Shown here piece after piece: positions 43,969-54,055 of a stretch of 64,000 nucleotides of DNA (the first letter of the stretch is position 1; each line of letters starts with the position of its first letter). The position numbers and the translations under genes are program-made. The notes beneath the pieces are model-generated. The model worked only from the letters and a program-made list of their open reading frames with translations. It was not told the origin of the DNA and did not search any database. This DNA is from Methylomonas methanica (GTDB lineage: Bacteria; Pseudomonadota; Gammaproteobacteria; Methylococcales; Methylomonadaceae), in contig NZ_LUUG01000049.1 in NCBI RefSeq assembly GCF_001644035.1, positions 124,001 to 188,000 of the forward strand. Reading direction: 5' to 3'.

Positions 43969-44643
43969 ATGTTAGAAATATATTTAGACAGCGCCGACAT
44001 TGCCGGCATCAAAAATCTTTGCCCAGCTTTGCCCTTGGCGGGCGTTACCACCAATCCGTCGATTATGGCGGCTAGCGGTATCGGACTACAGGAACTGTTA
44101 ACGGCGCTGACAGACATCATCGGCCCGCAAGCGCGGTTTCATGTGCAAGTGGTTAATAACTCGGTTGACGGAATCATCGCGGAAGCGCGCAAACTCCAGG
44201 AATTGCCGTTCGACATTATCGTCAAAATACCCGCGCATACCACAGGCTTAACTGCTATCAAACAGCTGAAGAAGAATAATATCCCGCTATTGGCTACAGC
44301 AATTTACAATGTCCAGCAAGGAATGCTTGCGGCGTTGCATGGTGCGGACTACCTGGCTCCGTATCTCAACCGCATCGACAATCAAGGCTTTGACGGCATT
44401 GCTGTAGTCGCCGATCTGCAAGCCTTGATCGACCGCTACCAATTGCCCGGCAAACTTTTGGTTGCCAGCTTCAAAAACGTTAATCAGGTATTACAAGTAC
44501 TAAAACTAGGCGTTGGCGCCGTAACCTTGCCGCTGGATATTGCCCAGCAAATCTTGACTACTCCAGCCACCGACGCAGCCGTTGAGAAATTCAGTCATGA
44601 CTGGCAGACAGTATTTGCCGATAAATTGTCTTTTGAAACTTAA
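43969..44643 (+). CDS. fsa: Fructose-6-phosphate aldolase (FSA, transaldolase-like)
   Basis: This 224-residue class I aldolase belongs to the small transaldolase subfamily. YLDSADIAGIK, AGVTTNPSIMAAS and the Schiff-base Lys in DIIVKIPAHT correspond to E. coli FsaA, as do YLAPYLNRIDNQGFDGI and VASFKNVNQV. It would interconvert fructose 6-phosphate with dihydroxyacetone and glyceraldehyde 3-phosphate. In a ribulose-monophosphate methanotroph it could link formaldehyde-derived hexose to trioses, but that role is inferred. Confidence 0.93.
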   Translation: MLEIYLDSADIAGIKNLCPALPLAGVTTNPSIMAASGIGLQELLTALTDIIGPQARFHVQVVNNSVDGIIAEARKLQELPFDIIVKIPAHTTGLTAIKQLKKNNIPLLATAIYNVQQGMLAALHGADYLAPYLNRIDNQGFDGIAVVADLQALIDRYQLPGKLLVASFKNVNQVLQVLKLGVGAVTLPLDIAQQILTTPATDAAVEKFSHDWQTVFADKLSFET

Positions 44644-44671
44644 AGCAGATATAGATTTTGAGGAGAATAAA

Positions 44672-44749
44672 CCGGCGCTATTGAACTTGAATGGCCGCCC
44701 AACTCATCCGATTGGCCATTGTTTAAGGTTGGGCAGTTACAGTCGCCGG
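44672..44749 (+). ncRNA. Pseudoknot-like structured region behind fsa
   Basis: Helix A is CCGGCG (44672-44677) with CGCCGG (44744-44749). Inside it ATGGCC (44691-44696) pairs with GGCCAT (44714-44719), and GCCCAAC (44697-44703) pairs with GTTGGGC (44728-44734) in the interlocked order of an H-type pseudoknot. No coding frame fits it. It may be a structured 3' UTR or an RNA element. Confidence 0.4.
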
Positions 44750-44931
44750 AGAAATGACATACTCTGTAATTAACTCCAGAAACTCAACAGATAAAGCCTT
44801 GCCAAGCTTTCCGCGTCAATTGTTGTCATAACAGGGTACAATTAGACTAATATTATATTGATTGGCTTGGCGGTCTGTCTTAACCGTGGAGCATACGATA
44901 AACTTCAAATTCGAACCCTATTCGTGTAACC

Positions 44932-46701
44932 ATGATAACTAAATCGCACGCCCAAAAAGATTCGCGCCATAGGTATGCTCGGTTAGCGTTGGCGGCCTGT
45001 ATTTATTATGCCGGAACAGAGCAGGCATTGAGCGCAGATATGCCTGCTGTAGCGCCGGAAACCAGCCTACCTTCGATAAACAGCGTTTCCGAGATCGTTA
45101 ATCCTATTCCCGCCGACAACCCGATTGGCGCCATTCTGCTCAGTAAACAACATCCACTGTTGTTGCGCGCCGATTTTAGCCGCGTTAGCGAGCTTGTTAG
45201 CCAAATCTATCTGAACACCCAATTTCAACCGATCTGGTTTACCGCTAATCGCTCGGAAAAAAACCTAAACGACTTGCTGAGCATATTAAACAATGCATCC
45301 AACGATGCGTTGAATCCGGCCAATTATGACGTTGACCGCCTGAAACAGCTGATCAGCAGCCCAAATCAGGATAACACTGCCGTTGCGGGTTACGATGTGG
45401 CTTTGACCGTGTCCTTGGTACGTTATCTGCACGATTTGCGGCAAGGCCAAGTAGATCCCCGCGATGTTGAGTATCCGGTACATATTGCCCCCAAACCCGC
45501 TTTGGATTTGGCCGGTTTGTTGAAACAACACTTGGCATCGCAAACGTTGACCGAGGTGGTCGGGCAGTTTGAGCCTAAAGCCAAGCAATACCAGCAACTC
45601 AAACAAATTTTGACCCGCTTGCAGCAGTTGGGGAATCAAACGGGGTCGCAGGAATTCAAGCCAGGCAAAATGCTGCGTCCCGGTGATAAGCATCCGCATA
45701 TCGTTTATCTGCGTCAACGGCTGCGGGACATGGGCCTACTGGACAATAATGCCGCGGATAGTAAAACTTACGACAACGATTTGGTTGCTGCTGTGAAAAA
45801 AGTCCAGCAACAGCAAGGTTTAACGGCCGATGGCGTGATTGGCTCGGCAACTGCTGCATTATTCAATCAATCTTCGAGCGAAAAAATCGCCCAAATCGCG
45901 TTGGCCATGGAGCGCGCGCGCTGGATTCCGGACACTACCGACGGACCAATGATTGTGGTTAATATCCCGGCCTTTGAGTTATGGGCCTTCAATTCAATTG
46001 ACGATCCCAATCCGCTAAATATGAAAGTGGTAGTAGGCAAATCCCAGAGCAACCAAACACCGGTACTTTGGGAAGAAATGAAATATCTGGAATTTATGCC
46101 TTACTGGAACATTCCAAAAACCATTTATGAGAAGGAAATTCTACCCAAAGCGGCAAACAACGAAGGCTATTTAGCCAGCCAGGACATAGAACTGGTAAGA
46201 CACCAAAACAGCGAAGAAAAAGGCGGCGGCAGCTATTTGCGCGCGCGCCAGCGCCCGGGCAAGAAAAACCCGCTGGGCCGCGTTAAATTCGTCTTTCCAA
46301 ATACTGCGGACGTGTATTTACACGACACCCCAGGTCACGCCGCGTTTAACCGCCCACGTCGCGATTTAAGCCATGGTTGCGTGCGGGTATCGGCGCCCGA
46401 GCAACTAGCACAATTCGTGCTGGGCGACCAGGCCGGTTGGGATAAAGAATCCATCAAACAAGCGATGTCGGCACCCAAAACCCGCCATGTCACGCTAAAG
46501 CGCGCGGTACCGGTGCTGTTTTACTACGGCACGACATTTGTCGATCACCAAAACCAGTTACGTTTCTACCCGGACGTCTACGGACAGGACGAGCAACTGA
46601 AGAAGGCCTTGAACAAAATCCATGCGCCGACGACGGCCAGTTCGACTCCGAATAATCAATTGGTGATGAGTAAAAGTACGGACGTCGGCACCAATCCATA
46701 A
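44932..46701 (+). CDS. L,D-transpeptidase, YcbB/LdtD type
   Basis: This 589-residue periplasmic enzyme makes 3-3 peptidoglycan cross-links. A signal-like hydrophobic start (YARLALAACIYYAG) precedes a scaffold region with RADFSRVSELVSQIYLN. A peptidoglycan-binding domain follows (HPHIVYLRQRLRDMGLL to DGVIGSATAALF), then the YkuD catalytic domain with PYWNIPKTIYEKEILPK and the active-site motif HDTPGHAAFNRPRRDLSHGC, continued by VRVS. Domain order matches E. coli YcbB. A bidirectional terminator separates it from the YcbK-like gene, which is also a peptidoglycan-related protein. Confidence 0.93.
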   Translation: MITKSHAQKDSRHRYARLALAACIYYAGTEQALSADMPAVAPETSLPSINSVSEIVNPIPADNPIGAILLSKQHPLLLRADFSRVSELVSQIYLNTQFQPIWFTANRSEKNLNDLLSILNNASNDALNPANYDVDRLKQLISSPNQDNTAVAGYDVALTVSLVRYLHDLRQGQVDPRDVEYPVHIAPKPALDLAGLLKQHLASQTLTEVVGQFEPKAKQYQQLKQILTRLQQLGNQTGSQEFKPGKMLRPGDKHPHIVYLRQRLRDMGLLDNNAADSKTYDNDLVAAVKKVQQQQGLTADGVIGSATAALFNQSSSEKIAQIALAMERARWIPDTTDGPMIVVNIPAFELWAFNSIDDPNPLNMKVVVGKSQSNQTPVLWEEMKYLEFMPYWNIPKTIYEKEILPKAANNEGYLASQDIELVRHQNSEEKGGGSYLRARQRPGKKNPLGRVKFVFPNTADVYLHDTPGHAAFNRPRRDLSHGCVRVSAPEQLAQFVLGDQAGWDKESIKQAMSAPKTRHVTLKRAVPVLFYYGTTFVDHQNQLRFYPDVYGQDEQLKKALNKIHAPTTASSTPNNQLVMSKSTDVGTNP

Positions 46702-46722
46702 GCCGCAAAATCGAGCAGGCAT

Positions 46723-46752
46723 AAAAAAAGCGCCGCAAATGGCGCTTTTTTT
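46723..46752. terminator. Bidirectional Rho-independent terminator
   Basis: AAAAAAAGCGCC (46723-46734) pairs perfectly with GGCGCTTTTTTT (46741-46752) around a six-base loop, between two convergent genes. Confidence 0.9.
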
Positions 46753-46766
46753 ATGAGTGGACGACT

Positions 46767-47750
46767 CTACAATTTCCAGGTTCTGAAGGTGCCGGTATCC
46801 AGGTGGATAAAGTTCGAGTCAGGGTAATAACCCACTCCACCACGGTGCATAGCCAGCGCCGCACTATGAATACGCCGAAGATCAAAACGCTCAATGCGAA
46901 TATCCACCGCGCGACCATGCATGTGGAAACTGTTATTGGCAACACCGGAATTCTCGGCATGCAATTTAGCGTTGGTCAATGGCGAACGATAACCGCAGAT
47001 AACATCAAACGGTTGATTTAATCCCAAGATTTGTTTCAAATCGTGTAATTGATCCAGTAATTCCGGATCGATAGGATGCACATCGTCGGTGCGATAATCG
47101 CGCAACAAAAAGCTGATTTCATTCAACGCATCGCTAAGGTAACGGCCTCTTTCAAAATAGGTCAGACTCAATTTGTCCCCAGTGTGCGGATTTTGAAACG
47201 CCAAGGCCCGATGAGTCGCAAAACGACCGTGATCAGCCAAGAACAGCGAGTCTTGGCTTGGCTCCATGAATGCTTCTCTTGGCGCCGGTTGAATAATCGA
47301 CTGCGCTCTACCGCCCTGATTACCATGACGATTAGCACGGTAGGAGGCAGTGTTTACGTGCTGCTTTTTGCCTGTGTAAATATCTCTCACGCGAGAGTCA
47401 TGCTGGATGTGTCGCTCCGCATGGGCTGTATGTAAGTGCCCATGCTCGCCAGAAACGGGTTTAAGATTGTTGCCACCAGCGCTTTTATTTAATTTGGCAG
47501 GTTGACGAACAGCCTTGGCCTTGGTCGCCTGAATGGCTCCATGTTTAGGTAAGCGCACTGCGCTCCTTGCCGACTTCGCCAATCGATGATTTTTGTCTGC
47601 TTTTACCGCTACGCTTTTCGCAGCATGAACTACGCCGGGCATTGCAATAGATAAAACAGCACCAACAGCCAGACGCCCAAAGAAGCTGCGTCGAGACAGC
47701 TCGACGTCGTCTTGCTTATTGTCTTGATTTTCTAAATTATGTCTCAGCAT
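46767..47750 (-). CDS. YcbK-like DUF882 family protein, Tat-exported
   Basis: This 327-residue protein has a twin-arginine signal (ELSRRSFFGRLAVGAVLSIAMPGVVHA), a basic low-complexity spacer (about 45-165), and a C-terminal M15-like domain of the DUF882/YcbK family. The domain contains CGYRSPLTNAKL, the metal-site pattern SFHMHGRAVDIR and FIHLDTG. Homologues act near the cell wall as putative D,D- or L,D-carboxypeptidases. AGGAG precedes ATG 47750. In E. coli ycbB and ycbK are also neighbours, but there they are co-directional. Confidence 0.9.
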   Translation of the reverse strand: MLRHNLENQDNKQDDVELSRRSFFGRLAVGAVLSIAMPGVVHAAKSVAVKADKNHRLAKSARSAVRLPKHGAIQATKAKAVRQPAKLNKSAGGNNLKPVSGEHGHLHTAHAERHIQHDSRVRDIYTGKKQHVNTASYRANRHGNQGGRAQSIIQPAPREAFMEPSQDSLFLADHGRFATHRALAFQNPHTGDKLSLTYFERGRYLSDALNEISFLLRDYRTDDVHPIDPELLDQLHDLKQILGLNQPFDVICGYRSPLTNAKLHAENSGVANNSFHMHGRAVDIRIERFDLRRIHSAALAMHRGGVGYYPDSNFIHLDTGTFRTWKL

Positions 47751-48227
47751 CCATAATCTCCTGATTCAACATCATTCGGATAGTGATGATTCCGAAGGCT
47801 AGTGACCAACGGGTTTCTGTGATTATAGCACTCTGTCACATTTCTAATTTGCTTTTGCCGACATTTTGCCACAAGGATTACTTACAAAGGAGAAGCTTGC
47901 TGACAATCAAACCGCATAGACTTGCCACTCAATCCAGGTTGAAATCTTGCTTGCTCTGCTTATTTTTGGCACTTTTAGGATTTTCCCGACAGCCATAAAA
48001 ACACCTGGAATCGCCTGACAACTGGGGGAAACGTACACAATTTAACGGTTTTGGTGTGTGGATCCAGCTGCCCTGTAAAACAAAAAATTCAGCTTTAGTG
48101 ACTCAGGCTGATTTCTCGCCATTTTTTTGATAAAAACACAAAATATTTTTAACTACGAACCGCGTTTCACAGAAGCTTTTTGCTAGAAAGCGTATGGTAT
48201 CTCGACTGCAAATCATTGGAGAACAAC
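47751..48227. other. Intergenic region
   Basis: I find no supported gene in this 477-bp AT-rich divergent gap. A 71-residue plus-strand frame at 47783-47998 lacks a ribosome binding site and family likeness. No repeat or RNA motif is evident. Confidence 0.45.
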
Positions 48228-48449
48228 ATGGAAAAACCAATTAAACCCCAAAATCAACTGACATTGTCTCAGCAGCTCTGTCATTCCTTTTTTTCCCAAA
48301 AAGGCTACGACCCTTTTATAAACTTTCATTCGCATGATGGCTGTGCAATGTACGACTCTTACTTACGTCACCAAAGGAGCTTTGCGTCTGGGATAACAGG
48401 TCAAAACTGCCAAATCAGCTTTGTGAGCAAATTTACCAAATTGGAGTAA
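48228..48449 (+). CDS. Hypothetical 73-residue protein
   Basis: ATG 48228 follows TTGGAG by seven bases. The protein is polar, rich in Gln, Ser, Phe and His (LSQQLCHSFFSQKGYDPFINFHSHDG), with no signal peptide or membrane helix and three cysteines. I do not recognise it. It stands alone between non-coding gaps. The good ribosome binding site is the main support. Confidence 0.5.
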   Translation: MEKPIKPQNQLTLSQQLCHSFFSQKGYDPFINFHSHDGCAMYDSYLRHQRSFASGITGQNCQISFVSKFTKLE

Positions 48450-48739
48450 TGCACAGCGGCGGACATAAAAGCCGCAACCGATTAGTTAAACCGATGAATC
48501 GGCGGGACAACAAAAAAACGGTCTGCGCCGGAAGCGCTAGGCTTGGCAAGATCGATATGCCTATATCAAATCAAAAACTTGCTCGGCACAACCCGCTTCA
48601 TCAACAAACTTGAATAGGAACGCCAGCAAGGCAAACACTAGGGTTTTTCATCGCCCATAGCGCGCTTTCACATAGGCAGTAGCAACCTACCCCTCTCTAC
48701 GTTATATTCACCGGTAAACGCTATAGACGCTAACCTCTA

Positions 48740-50062
48740 ATGCCACCCAATTTACTCGTGACCACCTTATTTCAGATCCCCGAAAATCATCCGCAACGGT
48801 TTATCTTGCACAACGAAGTGCATGCTAGGGCCTCGTCTATTCTCAGCTTGCCGGTTAGGGCCAGTTACTTGGCGTTATCGCTATCAAGCGACGAGAAAAT
48901 GCAGGAACGTCGGCATTTGAAAGCGCTCTGCGAGCGGTTTGGAACTACGCCGCCCGACCAAGATGCCGATCACTTTAGCGCCAGCTTCGACGCATTTCAA
49001 ATGAGCTGGGAGCAACACGGCGAATTCAGCACCTATAGCTTTTATGCCTACGACACCGCCGCGGAGCCGTTTGCAGACCCTGCTTTAAAAAAAGTCCCGG
49101 TCGATTGGTTATCACAGATCAGCGGAAGAGTGATCGTTGCCGCTCACGCCAGCGTCGTGTCGGCGGCAGACGTTAATTACCAAGACGAAATGGATTTATC
49201 GCCACTAACCACCTACTTTGCCGGCAACCCAATCGTCGGCTCAAAAGTAACCGGCGGTGCGGCGGCCGTGTTTACCGATTTTCGGATTCATGTCGATGGC
49301 TTTAGCCGTTTTTTGGTGGTGAATCAAAACTTAAGAACCGCGCAGGCCGGGCGCTTGTTACATCGCTTGTTCGATATTGAAGTTTATAGGGTGATGGCGC
49401 TGTTGGCGTTTCCTATCGCGCGCAAACTGTATCCGGAATTAAAAAAGGCTGATCGGCAGCTGTATACCATCACCAATTCGATGACCCAGCCGGATAACGA
49501 TGACGCCAAGCTACTGGATGAGTTAACGGCGTTGGCGGCTGAAGTGGAGAACAATATTTCCACGCATCAATTTCGCTTTGCCGCAGCCAGCGCATACTAT
49601 CAATTGGTCGGCCAACGTCTGGAAGACTTACGCGAAGTGCGGATTCAAGGCATTCAAACCTTGGGCGAATTCATGAAACGGCGGATGGAGCCGGCGATGC
49701 ATACCTGCAACTCCGTATCCCACCGCTTCACACTCGTTTCCGAACGTGTTAGCAATGCCAGCCAGTTGTTGCGTACCAAAGTGGACATTATTATCGAGCG
49801 GCAGAATCAGGGCTTGCTATCGTCCATGGCCCTGCGCGCAAAAATGCAGTTGCGCATGCAACAAATGGTTGAAGGCATTTCGATGGTAGCCATCACCTAT
49901 TATGCTGCGAGCCTAATCGGCAAAATCGCCGAAGCGTTGCACAGTTTAGGATGGCATGTTGATGCCGAGCTGGTGGAGGGTGTATCGATTCCGTTTATTT
50001 TGGTCATCATCGGCATTAGCACCAAACGAATTCATAAGATCATTGCGAATACGACAGAATGA
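48740..50062 (+). CDS. DUF3422 family membrane-anchored protein
   Basis: This 440-residue protein matches DUF3422 from its start (HPQRFILHNEVHARA, LPVRASYLALSL) through VTGGAAAVFTDFRIHVDGFSRFLV and a long helical region (about 210-370, possible coiled coil with LRTKVDIIIERQNQGLLSSM). Two hydrophobic segments close it (GISMVAITYYAASLIGKIAEAL and GVSIPFILVIIGIST). The function of the family is unknown. It is probably an inner-membrane protein with a cytosolic N-terminal domain. Confidence 0.9.
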   Translation: MPPNLLVTTLFQIPENHPQRFILHNEVHARASSILSLPVRASYLALSLSSDEKMQERRHLKALCERFGTTPPDQDADHFSASFDAFQMSWEQHGEFSTYSFYAYDTAAEPFADPALKKVPVDWLSQISGRVIVAAHASVVSAADVNYQDEMDLSPLTTYFAGNPIVGSKVTGGAAAVFTDFRIHVDGFSRFLVVNQNLRTAQAGRLLHRLFDIEVYRVMALLAFPIARKLYPELKKADRQLYTITNSMTQPDNDDAKLLDELTALAAEVENNISTHQFRFAAASAYYQLVGQRLEDLREVRIQGIQTLGEFMKRRMEPAMHTCNSVSHRFTLVSERVSNASQLLRTKVDIIIERQNQGLLSSMALRAKMQLRMQQMVEGISMVAITYYAASLIGKIAEALHSLGWHVDAELVEGVSIPFILVIIGISTKRIHKIIANTTE

Positions 50063-50304
50063 AGACCATCCCATCATGGGGCACGCTCTGAATCGGCCAA
50101 GTACTGAACAGGGTAAAAATGATATTTATCTATAAAAATCATGCAATTAAGTCGTTTTAAGGATAGACCAATTAAACCCGGCCGGACGACTTTCAGGTAT
50201 CCCAAACAATCCCCTCCAAATCTTCGTGGTTTTTTGTGCACAGAGCATCAGCTACAATCGCCGGGCTTTCTTTAAACCGTGATTACAATTCGAGGAATCA
50301 ATCC

Positions 50305-50475
50305 ATGGCAGAGTATAGAAAATACAAATGTAAAACCTGCGGCCACATTTACGACGAGCAATTGGGCGATCCACGCAACGGCGTCGCGCCCGGTACTCGC
50401 TGGGAAGACGTACCGGAAGATTGGGGTTGCCCTAAATGCGGCGCGGTAAAATCCATGTTTACTCTGGTACGCTAA
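50305..50475 (+). CDS. rubA: Rubredoxin
   Basis: This 56-residue electron carrier binds one iron with four Cys in two CxxCG knuckles ([11 protein letters not shown] and [10 protein letters not shown]). Between them lies the typical [23 protein letters not shown] 50305 with CGAGGAA upstream is correct; the longer frame from 50236 adds an unrelated leader. Rubredoxins serve alkane hydroxylases, reductases and oxygen-stress enzymes. No partner gene is adjacent. A strong terminator follows. Confidence 0.96.
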   Translation: MAEYRKYKCKTCGHIYDEQLGDPRNGVAPGTRWEDVPEDWGCPKCGAVKSMFTLVR

Positions 50476-50496
50476 CAAGCGTCTAGTACAGTAAAT

Positions 50497-50523
50497 AAAA
50501 AGGGCGCAATTTGCGCCCTTTTT
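50497..50523. terminator. Rho-independent terminator behind rubA
   Basis: GGGCGCAA (50502-50509) pairs with TTGCGCCC (50511-50518), flanked by AAAAA and TTTTT, so it can serve rubA and the convergent proS gene. Confidence 0.9.
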
Positions 50524-50547
50524 CGTCGGCTTAAAATCTAATGAACA

Positions 50548-52257
50548 CTAAGCAAGCTTGTCTTTAATAAAGCTGACTAGATTGCCAAACTCAACATTTT
50601 GGCTTTCTTTATCCATTCGGCCTTGATATTCGACAGTGCCGCTATCCAGGCCGCGGTCACCGATTACAATCCGGTGCGGAATGCCGATCAATTCCATGTC
50701 CGAGAACATAAATCCCGCACGAACTTTTCTGTCGTCCAGTAATACTTCGATGCCGGCATCCGTTAAATCCTTATAGATTTTCTCGACCGTATCGATCAAG
50801 CGATCGGACTTATGCATATTCATCGGGCAAATAGCCACTTGAAAAGGCGCCAGTTCGTTGGGCCAGATAATGCCGCGCTCATCATGACCTTGTTCTATAG
50901 CCGCCGCGACCACTCGCGAGATACCAATGCCATAGCAGCCCATGATCATGATTTGGTTTTTTCCGGCTTCGTTAACAATGGCGGCGTTCATCGCTTCGCT
51001 GTATTTCGTGCCCAGCTGAAAAATATGGCCCACTTCGATGCCTCTAGCAATGGTAATTTGTCCTTTGCCGTCCGGACTCGGGTCGCCTTCGATCACCATG
51101 CGCAAGTCTGCAATATGCTCCGGCAATTCTAAGTCGCGTTGCCAATTGACCCCTTGATAATGTTTGCCGTCTTGGTTGGCGCCGCAAATAAAATCGGACA
51201 TCAAGGTCGCGCTACGATCAGCGACTATCTTTATGCTCAGGCCGATAGGACCTATCGAGCCGGGTTTGCAGTGGCAGGCGCCGAGAATTTCTTCATCGCT
51301 GGCAAATTGCAGTGGCGACAGTACACCGTCGATTTTTTCGGCTTTAATCGGGTTTAATTCGTGATCGCCACGCAGTAACAGCGCAACCAAGCTATCGTTC
51401 TCGCCCCTGACGATCAAGGTTTTCAGACATTGCTTGGCATCGACCTTAAAAAAGCCGCTGACGTCTTCGATGCTGTGCTGATTTGGCGTATCAACCAACG
51501 CTTTGCTTTGGGTCGGCTCAGCGCTTGTCCCCTCCGGCATTAAGGCTTCGGCTTTTTCGACATTCGCGGCGTAATCGCTGGCGGTGGAAAAGGCTATCGC
51601 ATCTTCGCCGGATTCGGCCAGTACGTGGAACTCATGGGAAACCGCGCCGCCAATTGAGCCGGAGTCGGCTATCACTGCCCGAAATTTCAAGCCAAAGCGG
51701 TTAAAAATATTGGTGTAGGCTTGGTACATTACGTCGTAGGTCGCTTGTAGCGATTCCTGATCGAGATGGAACGAATACGCGTCTTTCATGATGAACTCGC
51801 GCGAACGCATCACACCGAAACGCGGACGGATCTCGTCGCGAAATTTGCTTTGAATTTGGTAATACGTGATAGGCAACTGTTTGTAGCTTTTCAATTCATG
51901 ACGAGCGAGATCGGTGATAATTTCCTCGTGCGTCGGGCCCAGACAAAATTCGCGGTCGTGACGGTCTTTCAGTCGCGCCAATTCCGGTCCGTATTTTTCC
52001 CAACGCCCGGTTTCCTGCCATAACTCGGCGGGTTGCAATGCCGGCATCAGTACTTCCAAACCACCGGCTTTATTCATTTCCTCGCGAACAATGTGCTCCA
52101 CTTTACGTAATACCCGCAAACCCAGCGGCAGCCAGGTATACACCCCGGCGGCGAGTTTGCGGATCAAGCCGGCGCGTATCATTAGTTTGTGACTGGCTAT
52201 TTCGGCGTCGGCCGGTATTTCTTTGACGGTACTAAGAGGAAATTGGGAAGTGCGCAT
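50548..52257 (-). CDS. proS: Prolyl-tRNA synthetase
   Basis: This 569-residue class II synthetase charges tRNA-Pro. Motif 1 and 2 regions are [15 protein letters not shown] and [26 protein letters not shown], and motif 3 is near [13 protein letters not shown]. The editing (INS) domain typical of bacterial-type ProRS lies between motifs 2 and 3 (about 230-400). The anticodon-binding domain ends the protein. All is full length compared with E. coli ProS. Confidence 0.97.
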   Translation of the reverse strand: MRTSQFPLSTVKEIPADAEIASHKLMIRAGLIRKLAAGVYTWLPLGLRVLRKVEHIVREEMNKAGGLEVLMPALQPAELWQETGRWEKYGPELARLKDRHDREFCLGPTHEEIITDLARHELKSYKQLPITYYQIQSKFRDEIRPRFGVMRSREFIMKDAYSFHLDQESLQATYDVMYQAYTNIFNRFGLKFRAVIADSGSIGGAVSHEFHVLAESGEDAIAFSTASDYAANVEKAEALMPEGTSAEPTQSKALVDTPNQHSIEDVSGFFKVDAKQCLKTLIVRGENDSLVALLLRGDHELNPIKAEKIDGVLSPLQFASDEEILGACHCKPGSIGPIGLSIKIVADRSATLMSDFICGANQDGKHYQGVNWQRDLELPEHIADLRMVIEGDPSPDGKGQITIARGIEVGHIFQLGTKYSEAMNAAIVNEAGKNQIMIMGCYGIGISRVVAAAIEQGHDERGIIWPNELAPFQVAICPMNMHKSDRLIDTVEKIYKDLTDAGIEVLLDDRKVRAGFMFSDMELIGIPHRIVIGDRGLDSGTVEYQGRMDKESQNVEFGNLVSFIKDKLA

Positions 52258-52420
52258 ATTGGCCCTGAGGTTGGTTTATCAAAACCGCTATTTTAACGGC
52301 TAAACGCTAAAACCACGAATCAACGACGCCATTTGGGTCTATCCTACTAACTTTTAGCGTTGCTGTTGTTGATGAAATTTGGGAAACTTGGCTGGATAGA
52401 AGACCGATAAAAAGGAAGTT

Positions 52421-53059
52421 ATGATTAAAGTACTGCTAGTTGATGATCATGAGCTTGTTAGGAGCGGCATAGAAGCTTTGTTGGCAGCTGAAAAGGATAT
52501 CGTTGTGGTCGCCGTCTGTAATTGTGGCGAGGAAGCGTTGCGCATTGCCGAGCAAGAGCCGCCCGATGTCATTTTGATGGATATTAATATGCCTGGCATA
52601 GGCGGATTTGAAGCATGCCGGCGCATACTGCAATCGCGGCCCACGATTAAAATCATCGCCTTATCGGTGCATAACGACGGCCCCATACCGCAACAGTTGC
52701 TGAAACTGGGTGTTGTCGGCTTTGTATCCAAGGCTTCGCCGGTCAGCGAAATGGTCGCGGCAATTAAATCGGTAATTTCCGGCAAGCGCTATTTGTGCCA
52801 GGATGTGGCCAGTAATTTGGCTTTTCAGTTTTTGCCCGGCGCGGATGTTTCGCCTTTTTTACAGCTTTCCCAGCGCGAGGCTGAAGTGGTGCGTTTGATC
52901 TTGTGTGGCAAGAGTATTCAGGAAATGTCGGAAGCCTTGCAACTGAGCGATAAGACCATCAATACTTATCGCTATCGCTTGTATCGCAAGTTGAATATAA
53001 AAAACGATGTGGAATTAACCAGGCTGGCGGTCAAATTTAATTATTTGGATGCCCTTTAA
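52421..53059 (+). CDS. gacA: LuxR-type response regulator, GacA/UvrY family
   Basis: This 212-residue regulator has a receiver domain (LLVDDHELVRSGIEALL, acceptor Asp in VILMDINMPGIGGFEA, Lys in FVSKASP) and a LuxR helix-turn-helix (LSQREAEVVRLILCGKSIQEMSEALQLSDKTINTYRYRLYRKL). Sequence and size match GacA/UvrY, which with a BarA/GacS kinase turns on CsrB/RsmZ-type RNAs to relieve CsrA repression. The cognate kinase is not nearby. In E. coli uvrY precedes uvrC, but here proS and mtdB flank it. Confidence 0.92.
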   Translation: MIKVLLVDDHELVRSGIEALLAAEKDIVVVAVCNCGEEALRIAEQEPPDVILMDINMPGIGGFEACRRILQSRPTIKIIALSVHNDGPIPQQLLKLGVVGFVSKASPVSEMVAAIKSVISGKRYLCQDVASNLAFQFLPGADVSPFLQLSQREAEVVRLILCGKSIQEMSEALQLSDKTINTYRYRLYRKLNIKNDVELTRLAVKFNYLDAL

Positions 53060-53063
53060 ATAG

Positions 53064-53096
53064 CAGGGATGCGTGTTCGGCTAACAAACATCCCTG
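53064..53096. terminator. Hairpin between gacA and mtdB
   Basis: CAGGGATG (53064-53071) pairs with CATCCCTG (53089-53096) in the 43-bp gap between convergent genes. There is no T run, so termination is likely but not certain. Confidence 0.5.
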
Positions 53097-53102
53097 AAAT
53101 AC

Positions 53103-54008
53103 TTAAACCAAGGTGCGAGCTTTGGTAAACGCTTCCCGAAAATCCAGAAATACCGGTTTCTCAGCTTCCAGCATCATTTTTAACAATTCGTGTTGTAACT
53201 GGTATTTAACATTACCTATCGCCAGCGCGCCAACCCCAACGGCATTAGTGGACTGATTCGCCAAGGTTAACGGCGCCGATAAATCGTTTAATGCAATGCC
53301 TTCTATGCCGGATGGCGGTACCGCATTGACGTCGCCGGCCACTTTCAATTGCTTGGCTTGCGCAAGCACTGCGGCATTGATGACGCGGATACCGGCTTTT
53401 GCGGTGCAAAATACCACGTCTGCATCGGCTATTAACGCTGCTTTTTCTTCGTCATTATGGGCAACACCGCCAGTCATGCTGGCGCCAAAGCGCCGGTTGT
53501 ATTGTTTGGCCGCGTCTTTAGCCGAATCTATTGATAGATGATCCACCAAAATTGTTTCTGCGCCTTGCAAGGACGCTATCACGCCGGTGGCGATACCGAC
53601 CGGACCGGTGCCGCCGAAAACAACCGCCTTGCAGCCCCTCAATTCCTTGCCATGATGTTCTTTCAGCGCTTTTTCCACGCAGGCTACTAAGGCTGCCGCT
53701 GTGGTACAAGCTCCACTGGGATCGGCAAATACTGAAACCTCAAACGGCGGCACCATGGCCGGTTTGGTGGCCTGCAACATGTCGATAGCCATACCCATAT
53801 CTCTGCCGCCGATAAATATCGCGGTTTTTTTACTAGCCGACGGACTACGCGAAAAAATCGCATCTTGGGTCAAATTGTGAATGCTCTCCAGTTTGACGTT
53901 GGAATACGGCATCAGTACATCAAAGCCTGCGTCGAGTGCCATGTTAATGTCAAACGGACTATTGTTTGGCATTGGGTCGAACATGTGAAGTATGCTGCGT
54001 TTTGCCAT
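53103..54008 (-). CDS. mtdB: Methylene-tetrahydromethanopterin dehydrogenase, MtdB-like paralogue 1
   Basis: This 301-residue enzyme oxidises methylene- to methenyl-tetrahydromethanopterin in formaldehyde oxidation. SILHMFDPMPNNSPFDINMALDAG closely follows known MtdB, as do QDAIFSRSP, FIGGRDMGMAIDML and VSVFADPSGA. The Rossmann glycine motif is VVFGGTGPVGIATG, and the next strand ends with LVDHLS, where an Asp sits at the position that often selects NAD+. It is the downstream member of a tandem pair (47-bp gap) with a clearly diverged paralogue. Confidence 0.92.
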   Translation of the reverse strand: MAKRSILHMFDPMPNNSPFDINMALDAGFDVLMPYSNVKLESIHNLTQDAIFSRSPSASKKTAIFIGGRDMGMAIDMLQATKPAMVPPFEVSVFADPSGACTTAAALVACVEKALKEHHGKELRGCKAVVFGGTGPVGIATGVIASLQGAETILVDHLSIDSAKDAAKQYNRRFGASMTGGVAHNDEEKAALIADADVVFCTAKAGIRVINAAVLAQAKQLKVAGDVNAVPPSGIEGIALNDLSAPLTLANQSTNAVGVGALAIGNVKYQLQHELLKMMLEAEKPVFLDFREAFTKARTLV

Positions 54009-54055
54009 TTTTACCTTACCCTCTGTGATAGGCAGACTTTGGGGAGCTTAGCTAA

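Noticed and set aside
44895-44925. Possible tRNA T-loop (GGTTCGAATT on the minus strand)
   Set aside because: The flanking bases do not form a T stem and no cloverleaf can be drawn. No other tRNA-like sequence was seen in the window.
47783-47998. 71-residue frame in the gap before the 73-residue gene
   Set aside because: No ribosome binding site, unusual composition and no recognisable feature.
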